Shown: piece by piece, positions 24,323 to 33,810 of the stretch | How the letters are laid out: each line of letters starts with the position of its first letter | Numbering within the stretch: the first letter of the stretch is position 1 | NCBI GenBank assembly: GCA_018401965.1 | Contig: JAGYJU010000020.1 | Location: forward strand, 248,001 to 312,000 | Reading direction: 5' to 3' | Length of the DNA: 64,000 nt | Source of the DNA: Roseicyclus sp. | Lineage (GTDB): Bacteria > Pseudomonadota > Alphaproteobacteria > Rhodobacterales > Rhodobacteraceae | Program-made: the position numbers and the translations under genes | The notes under the pieces: model-generated | What the model saw: only the letters and a program-made list of their open reading frames with translations | Databases searched by the model: none | Told to the model about the DNA's origin: nothing

Positions 24323-24523
24323 ACCCTGGACCTCCGAAAACCTTGTGGCCCATAACTTAGGCCTGTCGTGTGACAAATTCCAGTCAGGCGCGCCTGCACG
24401 CCCCCCGTGCCGCCGCCCGGTGCAACCGGCCAGCCCAATCTGCGGCCTTGCCCCGATGACAGGGCTTGGAAACCGCATGGGCAGGGGCCTATACCGATCC
24501 GGCAGTCAAGAACAAGCGAGGCC

Positions 24524-25255
24524 ATGATGCAGACCCCCACCGCCGCGATGCTGGTGATCGGCGACGAGATCCTGTCGGGTCGCACACGCGACACGAACAC
24601 CCATCACCTGGCCTGCGCCCTGACAAATCACGGGATCCGCCTGACCGAGGCGCGGGTGGTCGCCGATGACCATGACACGATCAAATCGGCGGTTCAGGCG
24701 CTTTCGGCCGCCTATGACCACGTCTTTACCTCGGGCGGCATCGGGCCGACGCATGACGACATCACCGCCGATGCGGTCGCCGATGCAATGGGCGCGCCCA
24801 TCGACATCCGCGATGATGCCCGCGCGATCCTGCAAGCGCATTACGATGCGCGCGGGCAAGAGCTGAACGCTGCACGCCTGCGCATGGCGCGTATTCCCGA
24901 TGGCGCAACGCTGATCGACAACCCGATTTCGGCCGCCCCCGGCTTCACCATCGGCAATGTGCATGTGATGGCGGGGGTTCCCACGATCTTCGAAGCCATG
25001 GTCGCCAGCGTCATGCCAACCCTGACCGGCGGTGCCCCGATGCTGTCGCAATCGCTGCGCGTGGTGCGGGGCGAGGGTGATATCGCAGAGGCGCTTGGCC
25101 AACTGGCGGCGGATCACCCCGAGGTGTCGATCGGGTCCTACCCGTTTCAACGCGACGGGGTGCATGGCTCGAACATCGTGGTCCGAAGCCAGGATGGCGC
25201 CGCCGTGGATGCCGTGATGGGGGCACTGGTGCGGCTTTTCCCCGAGGCAGGCTGA
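24524..25255 (+). CDS. CinA-like molybdopterin-binding domain protein
   Basis: The 243-aa protein corresponds to the N-terminal MoCF-biosynthesis-like domain of CinA, without the C-terminal nicotinamide-deamidase domain. Visible motifs are L-V-I-G-D-E-I-L-S-G-R-T-R-D-T-N near residue 11, F-T-S-G-G-I-G-P-T-H-D-D-I-T near 67 and A-P-G-F near 140. Related proteins are annotated competence/damage-inducible or ADP-ribose pyrophosphatase-like, but the reaction is not established here. ATG 24524 (or 24527) follows GCGAGG. The GNAT gene follows after 5 bases, so they form an operon. Confidence 0.88.
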   Translation: MMQTPTAAMLVIGDEILSGRTRDTNTHHLACALTNHGIRLTEARVVADDHDTIKSAVQALSAAYDHVFTSGGIGPTHDDITADAVADAMGAPIDIRDDARAILQAHYDARGQELNAARLRMARIPDGATLIDNPISAAPGFTIGNVHVMAGVPTIFEAMVASVMPTLTGGAPMLSQSLRVVRGEGDIAEALGQLAADHPEVSIGSYPFQRDGVHGSNIVVRSQDGAAVDAVMGALVRLFPEAG

Positions 25256-25260
25256 CAGCC

Positions 25261-25986
25261 ATGCGGATCGCCGATCTTGCCCCGGTCATCGCGGCCACAT
25301 GGCCCGCAGTCGCGGTGCAAACTGTCGGTCCGTTTTCCGTGCCGGATGGCGCGGATGGTGGCCAAAGGGTCAGCGCCGCGCGCCTGGCCGATCACGCTGC
25401 ACAAGATGCGGATGACACCCAGATCGACCGCGCGATTGCCGCGTTGGCCGATCTGGGCCAGCCGCCGCTGTTCATGGTGCTGGATCACCAGGCAAGGCTG
25501 GATGCGCGGCTTGCCGCCCGTGGCCTTGGCATCCGCGACACCACGCTGGCGATGATCGCACCCTGCGCCGATCTTGCCCGCCCACCGCCGCCGGTGACCT
25601 GTTTCGCCACCTGGCCGCCGCTTGCGATCCAGGCAGAGATCTGGGCCGCGGGCGGTGTCGGCCCGGCCCGCCTGGCGGTGATGGATCGCGCCCCGGGGCC
25701 GAAAATGTCGTTCTTCGGCCGGATCAACGACAAACCTGCGGGCACCGCCTTTGCGGCGATCCATGACGGGGTTGCCATGCTGCACGCGCTGGAAATCGCG
25801 CCCGCGCATCGCCGCAAGGGGCTGGCCAGCATCATGATGCGCGCCGCCGCGACCTGGGCACAAGACGCTGGTGCCCCGACTTTCGCCATCCTTGTCACCG
25901 GCGAAAACCAGCCGGGTCTGGGGTTATACGCTTCCTTGGGGTTCATTGCCGTGGGACAGTATCATTATCGCTCCTTGCACGCTTGA
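25261..25986 (+). CDS. GNAT family N-acetyltransferase
   Basis: The 241-aa protein ends in a GNAT domain: H-A-L-E-I-A-P-A-H-R-R-K-G-L-A-S-I-M-M near 178-196 is the acetyl-CoA pyrophosphate loop (R-x-x-G-x-A), and G-L-Y-A-S-L-G-F near 219 is motif B. The N-terminal ~120 residues are a diverged domain, perhaps a second GNAT-like half. The substrate cannot be told. It is the middle gene of a tight three-gene set (CinA-like, GNAT, OmpA) with gaps of 5 and 7 bases. Confidence 0.88.
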   Translation: MRIADLAPVIAATWPAVAVQTVGPFSVPDGADGGQRVSAARLADHAAQDADDTQIDRAIAALADLGQPPLFMVLDHQARLDARLAARGLGIRDTTLAMIAPCADLARPPPPVTCFATWPPLAIQAEIWAAGGVGPARLAVMDRAPGPKMSFFGRINDKPAGTAFAAIHDGVAMLHALEIAPAHRRKGLASIMMRAAATWAQDAGAPTFAILVTGENQPGLGLYASLGFIAVGQYHYRSLHA

Positions 25987-25993
25987 CCGACCC

Positions 25994-26932
25994 ATGACGT
26001 TTCCTGGCGACAGACCGCGCCTCTTGCTGATCTTGCTGTCGCTTTGCGTCGCATGGCCCGCCCTGGCGGTTGATCTGGCCTGGCCCGATGGGGCCGAGCG
26101 CGTGATGGCAGAGGCAGGTGCCAGCACCGGCTTTGACATTGCGACCGGCCCACATGATGGCGCGACACTGGCCATCGTGACGGTGCAAGGCGAGCTGTCC
26201 GAAGAAGTTTGGCAGGTCCCCGGCGATGCAGGCGATCCGGTGCGGATGGTGGCGCTGATCCGGGATCAATTGATCGCACAGGGCTATGACATCGGGTTCA
26301 CGTGCGCCGATCGCAGCTGTGGCGGGTTCGATTTCCGCTATGCGCTGCCGATTGCCGAGGAACCGATCATGCATGTCGATCTTGGCCAGTTCCAGTACCT
26401 GACCGCCACAAGGGGTGGTGCCACCACCATGGAACACCTGGTCCTGACCCTGTCGCAGGGCGGCGGCCTTGGTTATGCGCATCTGGCCCGCATCACCCCG
26501 CCGGGCCGCCCCGTGGCACGGCCGGTCACGCCCGCCCCCCAGCCGGCAGGCGCCGACCAAGGGGTGATCGCCCAGATGATCGCAACCGGTTCGGCGGTGT
26601 TGACAGATGTCACCTTTGGCACGGGTGCTTCTTCGCTGTCGGATGACCGTGTCGAAAGCCTCGCGGCACTGGCCGCCTACCTGGCTGACAACCCGGCGCA
26701 GCGGGTGGTCCTGGTGGGTCATACCGATACCGAAGGCACGTTGGAGGCGAACATCACCCTCAGCCGCGCCCGTGCCGCCGCCGTGCGCCGGCATCTGATC
26801 GATATTCATGGCACCAACCCGGACCAGGTCGCAGCCGACGGTATCGGGTATCTGTCGCCACGCGCCAGCAATGCCGATCCCCAAGGCCGCGAAACCAATC
26901 GCCGCGTCGAAGCCGTGTTGATCACGAACTGA
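25994..26932 (+). CDS. OmpA-family peptidoglycan-binding protein
   Basis: The 312-aa protein has a signal peptide (L-L-L-I-L-L-S-L-C-V-A-W-P-A-L-A), a family-specific N-domain with a paired-Cys segment F-T-C-A-D-R-S-C-G-G, and a proline-rich linker near 180-190. The C-terminal OmpA domain shows V-L-V-G-H-T-D-T-E-G, L-S-R-A-R-A-A-A-V and R-E-T-N-R-R-V-E-A. It probably anchors to peptidoglycan in the periplasm. ATG 25994 lies 7 bases after the GNAT stop. It is not a beta-barrel porin, because the N-domain is too small and soluble. Confidence 0.9.
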   Translation: MTFPGDRPRLLLILLSLCVAWPALAVDLAWPDGAERVMAEAGASTGFDIATGPHDGATLAIVTVQGELSEEVWQVPGDAGDPVRMVALIRDQLIAQGYDIGFTCADRSCGGFDFRYALPIAEEPIMHVDLGQFQYLTATRGGATTMEHLVLTLSQGGGLGYAHLARITPPGRPVARPVTPAPQPAGADQGVIAQMIATGSAVLTDVTFGTGASSLSDDRVESLAALAAYLADNPAQRVVLVGHTDTEGTLEANITLSRARAAAVRRHLIDIHGTNPDQVAADGIGYLSPRASNADPQGRETNRRVEAVLITN

Positions 26933-26949
26933 TCCCCGCATGGCAAAAG

Positions 26950-26977
26950 GCCCGGACAGGTCAAAACCGGTCCGGGC
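26950..26977. terminator. Hairpin between convergent ompA-like and lysR genes
   Basis: GCCCGGAC (26950-26957) pairs with GTCCGGGC (26970-26977), with a short inner stem. On the minus strand it is followed by CTTTTGCC, so it probably ends the lysR transcript; it may also work for the plus-strand operon. Confidence 0.55.
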
Positions 26978-27050
26978 AAGGTGTGCTGGCCCCGTCGACA
27001 GATGCGGGGGCGCTGGCACGGCATTCAAGACATCGGGAAGACCAGCGGTG

Positions 27051-27956
27051 TCACCAATCCATCGGGCCTTTGTCGCGAAAGGCATCGACCAGGAAATCGA
27101 TGAAGGACCGCACCTTGGGCTGCGTGTAGCGCCCCGGCGGGTAGATGGCATAGACCCCTTGGATATCCACCGGCAAATCCGGGATCACGTCCTGGACCAG
27201 ACCGGCGCGCATCGGGTCGGCGTAAAGGAAACTGGGCAGATAGGCGATGCCCAGACCACCGATGGCGGCATTCAACAGCGATTGGCCATCGTTCACCGTC
27301 AACCAACCGCCGGTGCGCACCTGCCGGTGTTCGCCCGATGGCGCGGTGATTTTCCAGACATTCCCATTGGCGCTGTTGGTGTAATGCAACAGCTTGTGTT
27401 CGTTCAGATCGTCGATCTTTTCAGGCCGTCCGTAGCGGTCGAAGTAAGACGGCGCGGCGATCATGCGGCGTTGCGTTTCGCAGATCTTGCGCGCCCGCAG
27501 GCTGCTGTCTTCCAGTTCACCGACACGGATCGCCATGTCGAACCCTTCGGAAATCAGTTCGACATAGCGGTTGTTCAGGACCATGTTCACCGTCACGTCG
27601 GGGAATTGGTGCAGGAATGTTCCCAGGATGGGCGAGATGTGATTGACGCCGAAATCGGTGGCGATCGACACCCGAAGCGTGCCCGATGGCGCCGATTGCA
27701 TCGAGGTGACCAGCGCATCTGCTTCGCCGGCATCGTTCAACACGCGGCGGGCGCGGTCATAATAGGCAAGCCCGATTTCCGTCGGGCTGACGCGGCGGGT
27801 GGTGCGGTTCAACAGGCGCGCGCCCAGCCGTGTTTCCAGGCTCGAGACATGTTTCGAGACCGCGGATTTCGAAATTCCCATCTTCTTCGCGGCATCGGTG
27901 AACCCACCCTGGTCCACCACCATGGCGAAGGCTTCCATTTCTGTCAGTCGGTCCAT
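27051..27956 (-). CDS. LysR-type transcriptional regulator
   Basis: The 301-aa regulator has an N-terminal winged helix-turn-helix (M-E-A-F-A-M-V-V-D-Q-G-G-F-T-D-A-A, then G-I-S-K-S-A-V-S-K-H-V near 27-37). A LysR substrate domain follows (G-T-L-R-V-S-I near 90). It belongs to the large group with R-L-L-N-R-T-T-R-R-V-S. ATG 27956 (M-D-R-L-T-E-M-E) is the natural start. No metabolic gene is divergently paired: its upstream neighbour is mtgA, 220 bases away. Its target is therefore unknown. Confidence 0.92.
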   Translation of the reverse strand: MDRLTEMEAFAMVVDQGGFTDAAKKMGISKSAVSKHVSSLETRLGARLLNRTTRRVSPTEIGLAYYDRARRVLNDAGEADALVTSMQSAPSGTLRVSIATDFGVNHISPILGTFLHQFPDVTVNMVLNNRYVELISEGFDMAIRVGELEDSSLRARKICETQRRMIAAPSYFDRYGRPEKIDDLNEHKLLHYTNSANGNVWKITAPSGEHRQVRTGGWLTVNDGQSLLNAAIGGLGIAYLPSFLYADPMRAGLVQDVIPDLPVDIQGVYAIYPPGRYTQPKVRSFIDFLVDAFRDKGPMDW

Positions 27957-28176
27957 CTTTTTACCTGCTCGGGCTTTTGCGATGGTTTGATATGGCGGCC
28001 AAATGCGGCGTGATTGCGGAACCATGCGGGCCAAAGCCGGGTAATTCAGCGGATCGTTCGTGACCGGGCACCAATTTTTCACCTCCGGTTAACCGCCCAT
28101 GCCCGGCCTTGGGCCCTTGGTTTCACCCCCCGACCAAGGATAGTCTGCGCCAGAGCAGTTGATCCAAGAGGCAGTC

Positions 28177-28929
28177 GTGGCCCGCAAGACACCCGAACCG
28201 GACACCACGGCGAAACCCGTGGGGCGCAAACGCGCTGCCCCGCCATCGCGGTTGCGGCGGCTGGCGCACCGCCTGCGCCGGTGGCTGTGGCGGGGGGTAT
28301 GGGGCTTTGCCCTGCTGATGCTGGTCTGGGTTCTGGCCTATGCCGTTCTTCCCGTGCCCACGACCGCCTACATGATCGGGGAAAGTCGCCGGCTGGGCGG
28401 GATCGACCGCGATTGGGTGCCGCGCCAAGACATCTCGATCCACTTGCAGCGCGCAGTGGTCGCTGCAGAGGATGCGAATTTTTGCCGCCACTGGGGGTTT
28501 GACATGGCCGCGATCCGCGATGCGATTGCTGATGGCGCGGCGCGGGGCGGATCCACGATCAGCCAGCAAACCGTCAAGAACACCTTTTTGTGGCATGGCC
28601 GAAGCTGGCTGCGCAAAGCGCTGGAGGCGGCGATAACCCCGGTGATGGAATTGATCTGGCCCAAGGCCCGCATCCTCGAGGTCTACCTGAACGTGGCCGA
28701 ATTCGGCCCGGGCGTGTTCGGCGCCGAAGCGGCGGCACGGCATCATTTCGGCGTGTCGGCCGCCGATCTTTCGTTGCGGCAGGCGTCGCTTTTGGCGGCT
28801 GTCTTGCCCGCCCCGCAGGATCGTGACGCGGGCGCGCCTTCGGGTTTCATCGATCGCCGCGCGCGCGCGATCGCCGACGGCGCGGCCACCATTGCTGCCG
28901 ATGGTCGCGACGGATGCTTTGCGAATTGA
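28177..28929 (+). CDS. mtgA: Monofunctional biosynthetic peptidoglycan transglycosylase
   Basis: Polymerises glycan strands from lipid II at the inner membrane. The 250-aa protein has a basic cytoplasmic end and one membrane segment (F-A-L-L-M-L-V-W-V-L-A-Y-A-V-L near 45). The GT51 domain has V-A-A-E-D-A-N-F-C-R-H-W-G-F-D near 95, with the catalytic Glu, G-G-S-T-I-S-Q-Q-T-V-K-N near 124, K-A-R-I-L-E-V-Y-L-N and A-A-A-R-H-H-F-G. GTG 28177 with AAGAGG 5 bases upstream is preferred over TTG 28159. Confidence 0.93.
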   Translation: MARKTPEPDTTAKPVGRKRAAPPSRLRRLAHRLRRWLWRGVWGFALLMLVWVLAYAVLPVPTTAYMIGESRRLGGIDRDWVPRQDISIHLQRAVVAAEDANFCRHWGFDMAAIRDAIADGAARGGSTISQQTVKNTFLWHGRSWLRKALEAAITPVMELIWPKARILEVYLNVAEFGPGVFGAEAAARHHFGVSAADLSLRQASLLAAVLPAPQDRDAGAPSGFIDRRARAIADGAATIAADGRDGCFAN

Positions 28930-28983
28930 AGTCAGGCGTGATTTTGCGCCATAGAAGACCAGCCCAACCAGATCGAGCAGACC

Positions 28984-29649
28984 ATGGCGCGCCTCTATCA
29001 CTTTGCCCTTTCCCCGTTTTGCCGCAAGGTTCGGCTTGTGCTGGCCGAAAAGCGCATCGATGTAGAGCTGATCGACGAAAGATACTGGGAACCCAGCACG
29101 GAATTCCTGCGCCGCAACCCGGCAGGCAAGGTGCCGGTTCTCAAGATCGACGGGATGCACCTGACCGAATCCGGTGCGATCTGCGAATATCTGGAAGAAA
29201 CCCGGCCCGAGCCGCCGCTTTTGCCATCCGACCCCAAGGGCCGGGCAGAGGTGCGGCGCCTGATGCATTGGTTCGATGACAAGTTTCACCACGAGGTGAC
29301 CGCGAACCTTGTCTATGAACGGGTGAACAAGAAAATCATGCGCGGCGGCTATCCCGATGGCAAGGCGGTCAAGACCGGCGCGCAACAGATCAAGTATCAC
29401 CTCGATTACATGGCTTGGCTGTTGGATCACCGCAGTTGGCTGGCGGGTGACAAGATGACCTTGGCCGATTTCACCGCGGCAGCCCACCTGTCCTGTCTCG
29501 ATTACATCTCGGACGTGGATTGGAACCGGTCCGCCGTGGTCAAGGATTGGTATGCCAAGGTGAAATCCCGCCCGGCGTTCCGATCCATTCTTGCCGATCA
29601 GATCCCCGGCTTCATCCAACCGCCCCATTACGCGAACCTGGACTTTTGA
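28984..29649 (+). CDS. Glutathione S-transferase family protein
   Basis: The 221-aa protein has a thioredoxin-fold N-domain ([23 protein letters not shown] near 46, [10 protein letters not shown] near 61). The C-domain is helical, with [13 protein letters not shown] near 157, the N-capping box region. The S-P-F-C-R-K pattern places a Cys where beta/omega-type GSTs have one. The substrate is unknown. Its TGA overlaps the TTG start of queG, so expression is probably coupled. Confidence 0.9.
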   Translation: MARLYHFALSPFCRKVRLVLAEKRIDVELIDERYWEPSTEFLRRNPAGKVPVLKIDGMHLTESGAICEYLEETRPEPPLLPSDPKGRAEVRRLMHWFDDKFHHEVTANLVYERVNKKIMRGGYPDGKAVKTGAQQIKYHLDYMAWLLDHRSWLAGDKMTLADFTAAAHLSCLDYISDVDWNRSAVVKDWYAKVKSRPAFRSILADQIPGFIQPPHYANLDF

Positions 29650-30677
29650 GCGATCTCAAACATGCCCTTTTGACAGAGGCCCGCGCGGCGGGCTTTGGCA
29701 AGATGGGTGTCTGTCGGCCCGACGCGATCCCCGATGCAGCGGCACGGTTGGCGGAATTCGTCGATGCCGGACGGCATGGCCAGATGGGATGGATGGCGGA
29801 TCGCATGGCGTGGCGGGGCGACCCGGGCGCGCTCTGGCCCGAGGCGAAATCGGTGATCATGCTGGCCGAAATCTACACCCCCGGCACCGACCCGCTGGCG
29901 GCATTGGACCGGCGTGATCGCGCCACGATCAGTGTCTATGCGCAGAACAGGGACTATCACGACCTTGTCAAAAAGCGCCTGAAACGGGTTGGTCGCTGGC
30001 TTTTGGATGCCGCGCCGGGGCATGCGATCAAGGTCTTTGTCGACACCGCCCCGGTGTTGGAAAAGCCGCTGGCGCAGGCCGCCGGGCTTGGCTGGCAGGG
30101 CAAGCATACCAATCTCTTGGCGCGCGACCTGGGCAGCTGGTTCTTTCTTGGGGCGATCTTCACCACCGTCGACCTGCCGCCCGACGCGCCGGAAATCGAC
30201 CATTGCGGCAGCTGCACCGCCTGTCTCGACATTTGCCCGACGCGGGCCTTTCCGGCGCCGTTTCAACTCGATGCGCGGCGGTGCATTTCCTACCTGACCA
30301 TCGAACACAAGGGCCCGGTCGATCCGGAGTTGCGCGCATTGATGGGCAACCGGATCTATGGCTGCGACGATTGCCTTGCGGTTTGCCCCTGGAACAAGTT
30401 TGCCCAAGCCGCGACAGACCTGCGCTATGCCGCGCGACCCGAGCTGATATCACCCCCGCTGGAAGATCTTGCACGGTTGGACGACGCCGGGTTTCGCGCG
30501 CTGTTTTCGGGTTCCCCGATCAAGCGGATCGGGCGGGATCGGTTCGTGCGAAACGTGCTATACGCAATTGGCAATTCCGGTGAAAAGCGGCTCGAACCTG
30601 CCGCGCAGAGCCTTGTGAACGATCCAGATCCAGCCGTGGCCGATGCCGCGCGTTGGGCGGTAGAAAGGTTGCGATGA
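29646..30677 (+). CDS. queG: Epoxyqueuosine reductase
   Basis: Reduces epoxyqueuosine to queuosine in tRNA, using cobalamin and two [4Fe-4S] clusters. The 343-aa protein shows cluster ligands [15 protein letters not shown] near 194-208 and [11 protein letters not shown] near 241-251. V-D-T-A-P-V-L-E-K near 130 and G-W-x-G-K-H-T-N near 148 are family features. The TTG at 29646 overlaps the GST stop and gives an end beginning L-S-D-L-K-H-A-L-L. Longer frames run inside gst. It overlaps the next gene by ATGA. Its B12 requirement is notable given the B12 uptake operon in the same window. Confidence 0.93.
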   Translation: MSDLKHALLTEARAAGFGKMGVCRPDAIPDAAARLAEFVDAGRHGQMGWMADRMAWRGDPGALWPEAKSVIMLAEIYTPGTDPLAALDRRDRATISVYAQNRDYHDLVKKRLKRVGRWLLDAAPGHAIKVFVDTAPVLEKPLAQAAGLGWQGKHTNLLARDLGSWFFLGAIFTTVDLPPDAPEIDHCGSCTACLDICPTRAFPAPFQLDARRCISYLTIEHKGPVDPELRALMGNRIYGCDDCLAVCPWNKFAQAATDLRYAARPELISPPLEDLARLDDAGFRALFSGSPIKRIGRDRFVRNVLYAIGNSGEKRLEPAAQSLVNDPDPAVADAARWAVERLR

Positions 30678-31537
30678 CCCTGTTGATTTTCGGCCATGGC
30701 TACACGGCGCAGCAGCTGGTGGCGCAATTATCCCCCGCGCCGGATGATGTGCGCGTCACCACGCGCAGCGCGGAAAAGGCGGCGCAACTTGCACGGCAGG
30801 GGCTGAAGGCGCGGGTTTTTCCCGGCACCGACATGGCCGAAGATCTGGCCTGGGCCAGCCATGTGTTGATGTCCGCCGGACCGGATGGCGGCCAAGACCC
30901 GGTGCTGGCCGATGCGCGCGCGGCCATCGTGGCCAACGCAGCGCGCCTGACCTGGGTTGGCTACCTGTCCACGACAGGGGTCTACGGCGACCACCAGGGC
31001 GGCTGGGTGGACGAAGCAACGCCGCTGACACCCAGCACCGCACGCGGGCGCGCGCGCGTCGCCGCAGAGACCGAATGGCAGGATCTTTTGCGCGACCATG
31101 GCCTGCCGCTGCATATCTTCAGGTTGGCAGGCATCTATGGCCCCGGTCGCGGTCCATTCGAAAAGGTCCGCGACGGCACCGCACGCAGGATCATCAAGCC
31201 GGGCCAGGTATTTTCCCGCACCCATGTCGAAGATATCGCGCAGGTGTTGATCGCCTCGATGGCGCGGCCCGATCCCGGCGCAATCTACAATGTCTGCGAC
31301 GATGACCCGGCCCCGCCCCAGGACGTGATCGCACATGCGGCGATGATGTTGGGCCTGCCCTTGCCGCCGGAAATTCCCTTTGAAACCGCCGATCTGTCGC
31401 CCATGGCCGCAAGCTTTTATGCCGAAAGCAAGCGTGTCGATAACCGCCGGATCAAATACGATCTCGGCGTTCGGCTGCGCTACCCGGATTACCGCGCGGG
31501 TTTGGCGGCGATCCTTGCGGCCGAGACCGCAAAATAG
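30674..31537 (+). CDS. NAD(P)-dependent epimerase/dehydratase family protein (YeeZ-like)
   Basis: The 287-aa extended SDR-type protein starts with a Rossmann motif, L-I-F-G-H-G-Y-T-A. It has [10 protein letters not shown] near 99-108 and [10 protein letters not shown] near 151. The catalytic Y-x-x-x-K is absent: V-Y-G is followed by D-H-Q. An atypical or non-oxidoreductase role, as in YeeZ-like proteins, is therefore possible. The ATG overlaps the queG stop. Confidence 0.83.
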   Translation: MTLLIFGHGYTAQQLVAQLSPAPDDVRVTTRSAEKAAQLARQGLKARVFPGTDMAEDLAWASHVLMSAGPDGGQDPVLADARAAIVANAARLTWVGYLSTTGVYGDHQGGWVDEATPLTPSTARGRARVAAETEWQDLLRDHGLPLHIFRLAGIYGPGRGPFEKVRDGTARRIIKPGQVFSRTHVEDIAQVLIASMARPDPGAIYNVCDDDPAPPQDVIAHAAMMLGLPLPPEIPFETADLSPMAASFYAESKRVDNRRIKYDLGVRLRYPDYRAGLAAILAAETAK

Positions 31538-31595
31538 CCCCTTCGCTGAGATCTGTTTTTGCTGTATCTGCGCGAAAAACGGCCAGAGCAGTTCC

Positions 31596-32102
31596 ATGTC
31601 CCCTTTCCTGAACCGGCGTTCCACGCTGTCGCTTTTGCTTGCATCGGTCGCCGTTGCGGGGTGCGAACCGTCGCGGTTCATCCAGTATTCCGGCCCAGAG
31701 GTAACGCGGATCGAGGTGCATAAATCCGCACGCCGGATGTATCTGTTGCACCACGACACGGTCCTGCAATCGCATGACATCAACCTCGGCTTTGCCCCTG
31801 ACGGCCACAAGACCACCGAAGGTGATGGCCGCACGCCGGAAGGTCGATATTTCATCGATCGCCGCAATCCCAACAGCGCTTTTTACCTGTCCATCGGTAT
31901 CAGCTATCCCAATGACCAAGACCGTGCCCAGGCGCGGGAACGGGGCGTCAGCCCGGGCGGCGATATCTTCATTCACGGCACGCCCCGCCCGTTTCGCAGG
32001 CAAAAGGATTGGACCGTGGGCTGCATCGCCGTACCCGACCGCGAGATGCGCCAGATCTATGCCATGGTCCGCGAAGGCACGCCGATCGATATCTTTGCCT
32101 GA
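31596..32102 (+). CDS. L,D-transpeptidase (YkuD) lipoprotein
   Basis: The 168-aa protein begins with a lipoprotein signal (L-S-L-L-L-A-S-V-A-V-A-G-C, Cys near 23). It is almost entirely one YkuD domain: V-H-K-S-A-R-R-M-Y near 41, T-P-E-G-R-Y near 82, and the active site I-H-G-T followed about 16 residues later by T-V-G-C-I-A-V with the catalytic Cys. It probably makes 3-3 crosslinks or attaches proteins to peptidoglycan. ATG 31596 is chosen over the much longer upstream frame because it gives a proper signal. Confidence 0.92.
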   Translation: MSPFLNRRSTLSLLLASVAVAGCEPSRFIQYSGPEVTRIEVHKSARRMYLLHHDTVLQSHDINLGFAPDGHKTTEGDGRTPEGRYFIDRRNPNSAFYLSIGISYPNDQDRAQARERGVSPGGDIFIHGTPRPFRRQKDWTVGCIAVPDREMRQIYAMVREGTPIDIFA

Positions 32103-32108
32103 CGGCAG

Positions 32109-32657
32109 TCAGCCGGGGCGGGCAAAACTGGCATCTTGGGACCCCACCAAAAGGGTCCACCAGATCTTGCCGGTTTCATCCTGGACATAGGCAAGCCCAA
32201 GATCACGCCCTTGATCATCCAGGATGACCGCACGGGTATCGGGCTGCTGCATCCAGGCCGCCAGCGTCGCAAGATCCGGCGCATAGGTTTCGGCAAGGAT
32301 TTCCCCAAGAACCGCACCGCGATACCCGGTGGCCCGCGCACGATCGGCGGGGGATGACCCATCTTGCCCGATATGCACCGCCTGACCCCGCTGCCCCATG
32401 TCGCGCGATTGCACCAGGGCGGCGGCGTTCAGGGCGGCATCGAGCCGCAAGGCAGCCGCCCCGATTGCCCGGCGTTCGTCATTCACGCGGTCCAGCACCC
32501 GCGCCTTAATCATCGGCAAGGTTGCCGGATCAATCCGAAAGAGAACCGGCAAAGGCTGGCCATCCCGGTCCAATGCCACGGGCGGCTGCGGCATGGCGCA
32601 CGCCGTCAGGACCAGAAAACAAGCCATAGCGAAAAGAAAAAATCTGCAATTGTCCAT
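32109..32657 (-). CDS. CAP/SCP-domain lipoprotein
   Basis: The 182-aa protein has a lipobox L-V-L-T-A-C (Cys near 20) and a CAP fold with V-N-D-E-R-R-A-I-G near 60 and an A-L-V-Q-S-R-D-M stretch. The canonical H-x-x-x-M pair is degenerate, and G-E-I-L-A-E-T-Y stands in for the usual G-E-N. ATG 32657 (M-D-N-C-R-F-F) is the likely start, although TTG 32669 is in frame. An IS630 element begins about 17 bases upstream. The native promoter, and possibly the ribosome site, have been cut off, so the gene may be silent or driven from the IS. Confidence 0.82.
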   Translation of the reverse strand: MDNCRFFLFAMACFLVLTACAMPQPPVALDRDGQPLPVLFRIDPATLPMIKARVLDRVNDERRAIGAAALRLDAALNAAALVQSRDMGQRGQAVHIGQDGSSPADRARATGYRGAVLGEILAETYAPDLATLAAWMQQPDTRAVILDDQGRDLGLAYVQDETGKIWWTLLVGSQDASFARPG

Positions 32658-32674
32658 GACGACACTCAATTATA

Positions 32675-33810
32675 CCGAGGTCACCCCAAGACCCGAAATT
32701 TGTCGTGATTGACGACCCTGAAATTATCGGACACCTGATCGCGGAAGGTTTGCCATTCGTTGGGTAGGGTTTCTCGAAAGAACCGCAGGACCGCATCCGC
32801 GAACTGCTTTTGCGTTGGGTAGTAGTGATTATGAGTGACGTATTGGTGCATGACCGCCCATAATCGTTCAATCGGGTTCAGGTGGGGGCAATAGGGCGGC
32901 AGCTGGATAAGTCGTATGCGGCACTCTGGTCGTTTGAGGAATTCGCGAACGTCTGGGCCCTTATGGTAAGCCGCATTATCCCAGATGACATAGATGATCC
33001 GCGAGAGAGGATTGCGAGCCTCAATCTTGGCGAGAAGCTGCGCTGCACTCACCCCGTCTACGGTGGTCGGCTCGACAAAGGGCGCGTCAAAATTCTCAAG
33101 ATTGAGCGCACCATGGATGTTCACGCGCCCGCGCCCTGCGGTGGTTGTCACGGCGGGGTTTGATCCTGCCTTGACCCAGCCGTAGCTGGGTTTTGTCTGG
33201 TATTCAGGATGCACCGCGTCGGCGAAATAGACGGCTTCATCTGCGCCCAATTCGTTCAGCAGCCGCTCGTACAGGGCAATGAATTCGGCTTGCTTCTCTT
33301 CAGGTGCAACGCGTGGCAGCCCTTTCGGCTTTCTGTACTCATAGCCCAGCCGAGACAAAAGCTTGATGCAGCCCGAGTGGGAGTAGTCCACGCCGTACTG
33401 TCCCGCGATATGCGCCCTGATCTCGACAGTCGATCGACAGAAGCGTTCGTCCAGCCAAGCGCAAAGCTCCGTCTCTTGAGCCGTCGTCATGCGGGACTGA
33501 CCACCCTTCCAACCGTCGGTCGAAAGCGCGTCCCAGCCACCCTCTCGGTACGTCTTGTACCAACCCCGAATGGTATCATCGTCCAGATAGAGAAACTTCG
33601 CGATCTGTACGCAGCTTTCGCCATCGTCCAGCAACAAAATCGCATTCGCACGGCGCGCAATACCGTGATCTTCGCGCTGGCTACGCACGCAAACCTCAAG
33701 TTCACGTCGCTCTGCAGAGGAAAGAAAACCGGGACGGATCATGCGCTTACTTGAGTCGATCGCTAGAGACGCGTCAATCCCAGAAAGTTCGGGTGTTCCG
33801 TGACTCCGAG
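32675..33810. mobile_element. IS630-family insertion sequence
   Basis: One transposase gene is bracketed by imperfect inverted ends. The left end starts CCGAGGTCACCCC at 32675, and the complement of the right end (33810 leftward) starts CTCGGAGTCACGG. Both contain A-C-C-C-G-A-A-x-T-T-T about 17 bases in. TATA abuts both ends (32671-32674 and 33811-33814), consistent with the TA target duplication of this family. About 1.14 kb. Confidence 0.82.
32681..33742 (-). CDS. IS630-family transposase
   Basis: The 353-aa DDE transposase starts with a helix-turn-helix region (I-A-K-F-L-Y-L-D-D-D-T-I-R-G-W near 45). The catalytic triad appears as Y-F-A-D-A-V-H near 180, V-I-W-D-N-A-A-Y-H near 265 and L-N-P-I-E-R-L-W near 303, the IS630 D-D-E spacing. 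ATG 33742 (M-I-R-P-G-F-L) is the usual start; the longer frame crosses the right end of the IS. The stop lies within the left inverted end. The frame is intact, so the copy may be active. Confidence 0.93.
   Translation of the reverse strand: MIRPGFLSSAERRELEVCVRSQREDHGIARRANAILLLDDGESCVQIAKFLYLDDDTIRGWYKTYREGGWDALSTDGWKGGQSRMTTAQETELCAWLDERFCRSTVEIRAHIAGQYGVDYSHSGCIKLLSRLGYEYRKPKGLPRVAPEEKQAEFIALYERLLNELGADEAVYFADAVHPEYQTKPSYGWVKAGSNPAVTTTAGRGRVNIHGALNLENFDAPFVEPTTVDGVSAAQLLAKIEARNPLSRIIYVIWDNAAYHKGPDVREFLKRPECRIRLIQLPPYCPHLNPIERLWAVMHQYVTHNHYYPTQKQFADAVLRFFRETLPNEWQTFRDQVSDNFRVVNHDKFRVLG

Noticed and set aside
28123..29628. 501-codon frame opposite mtgA and gst
   Set aside because: It spans two real genes on the other strand and has shadow-like composition.
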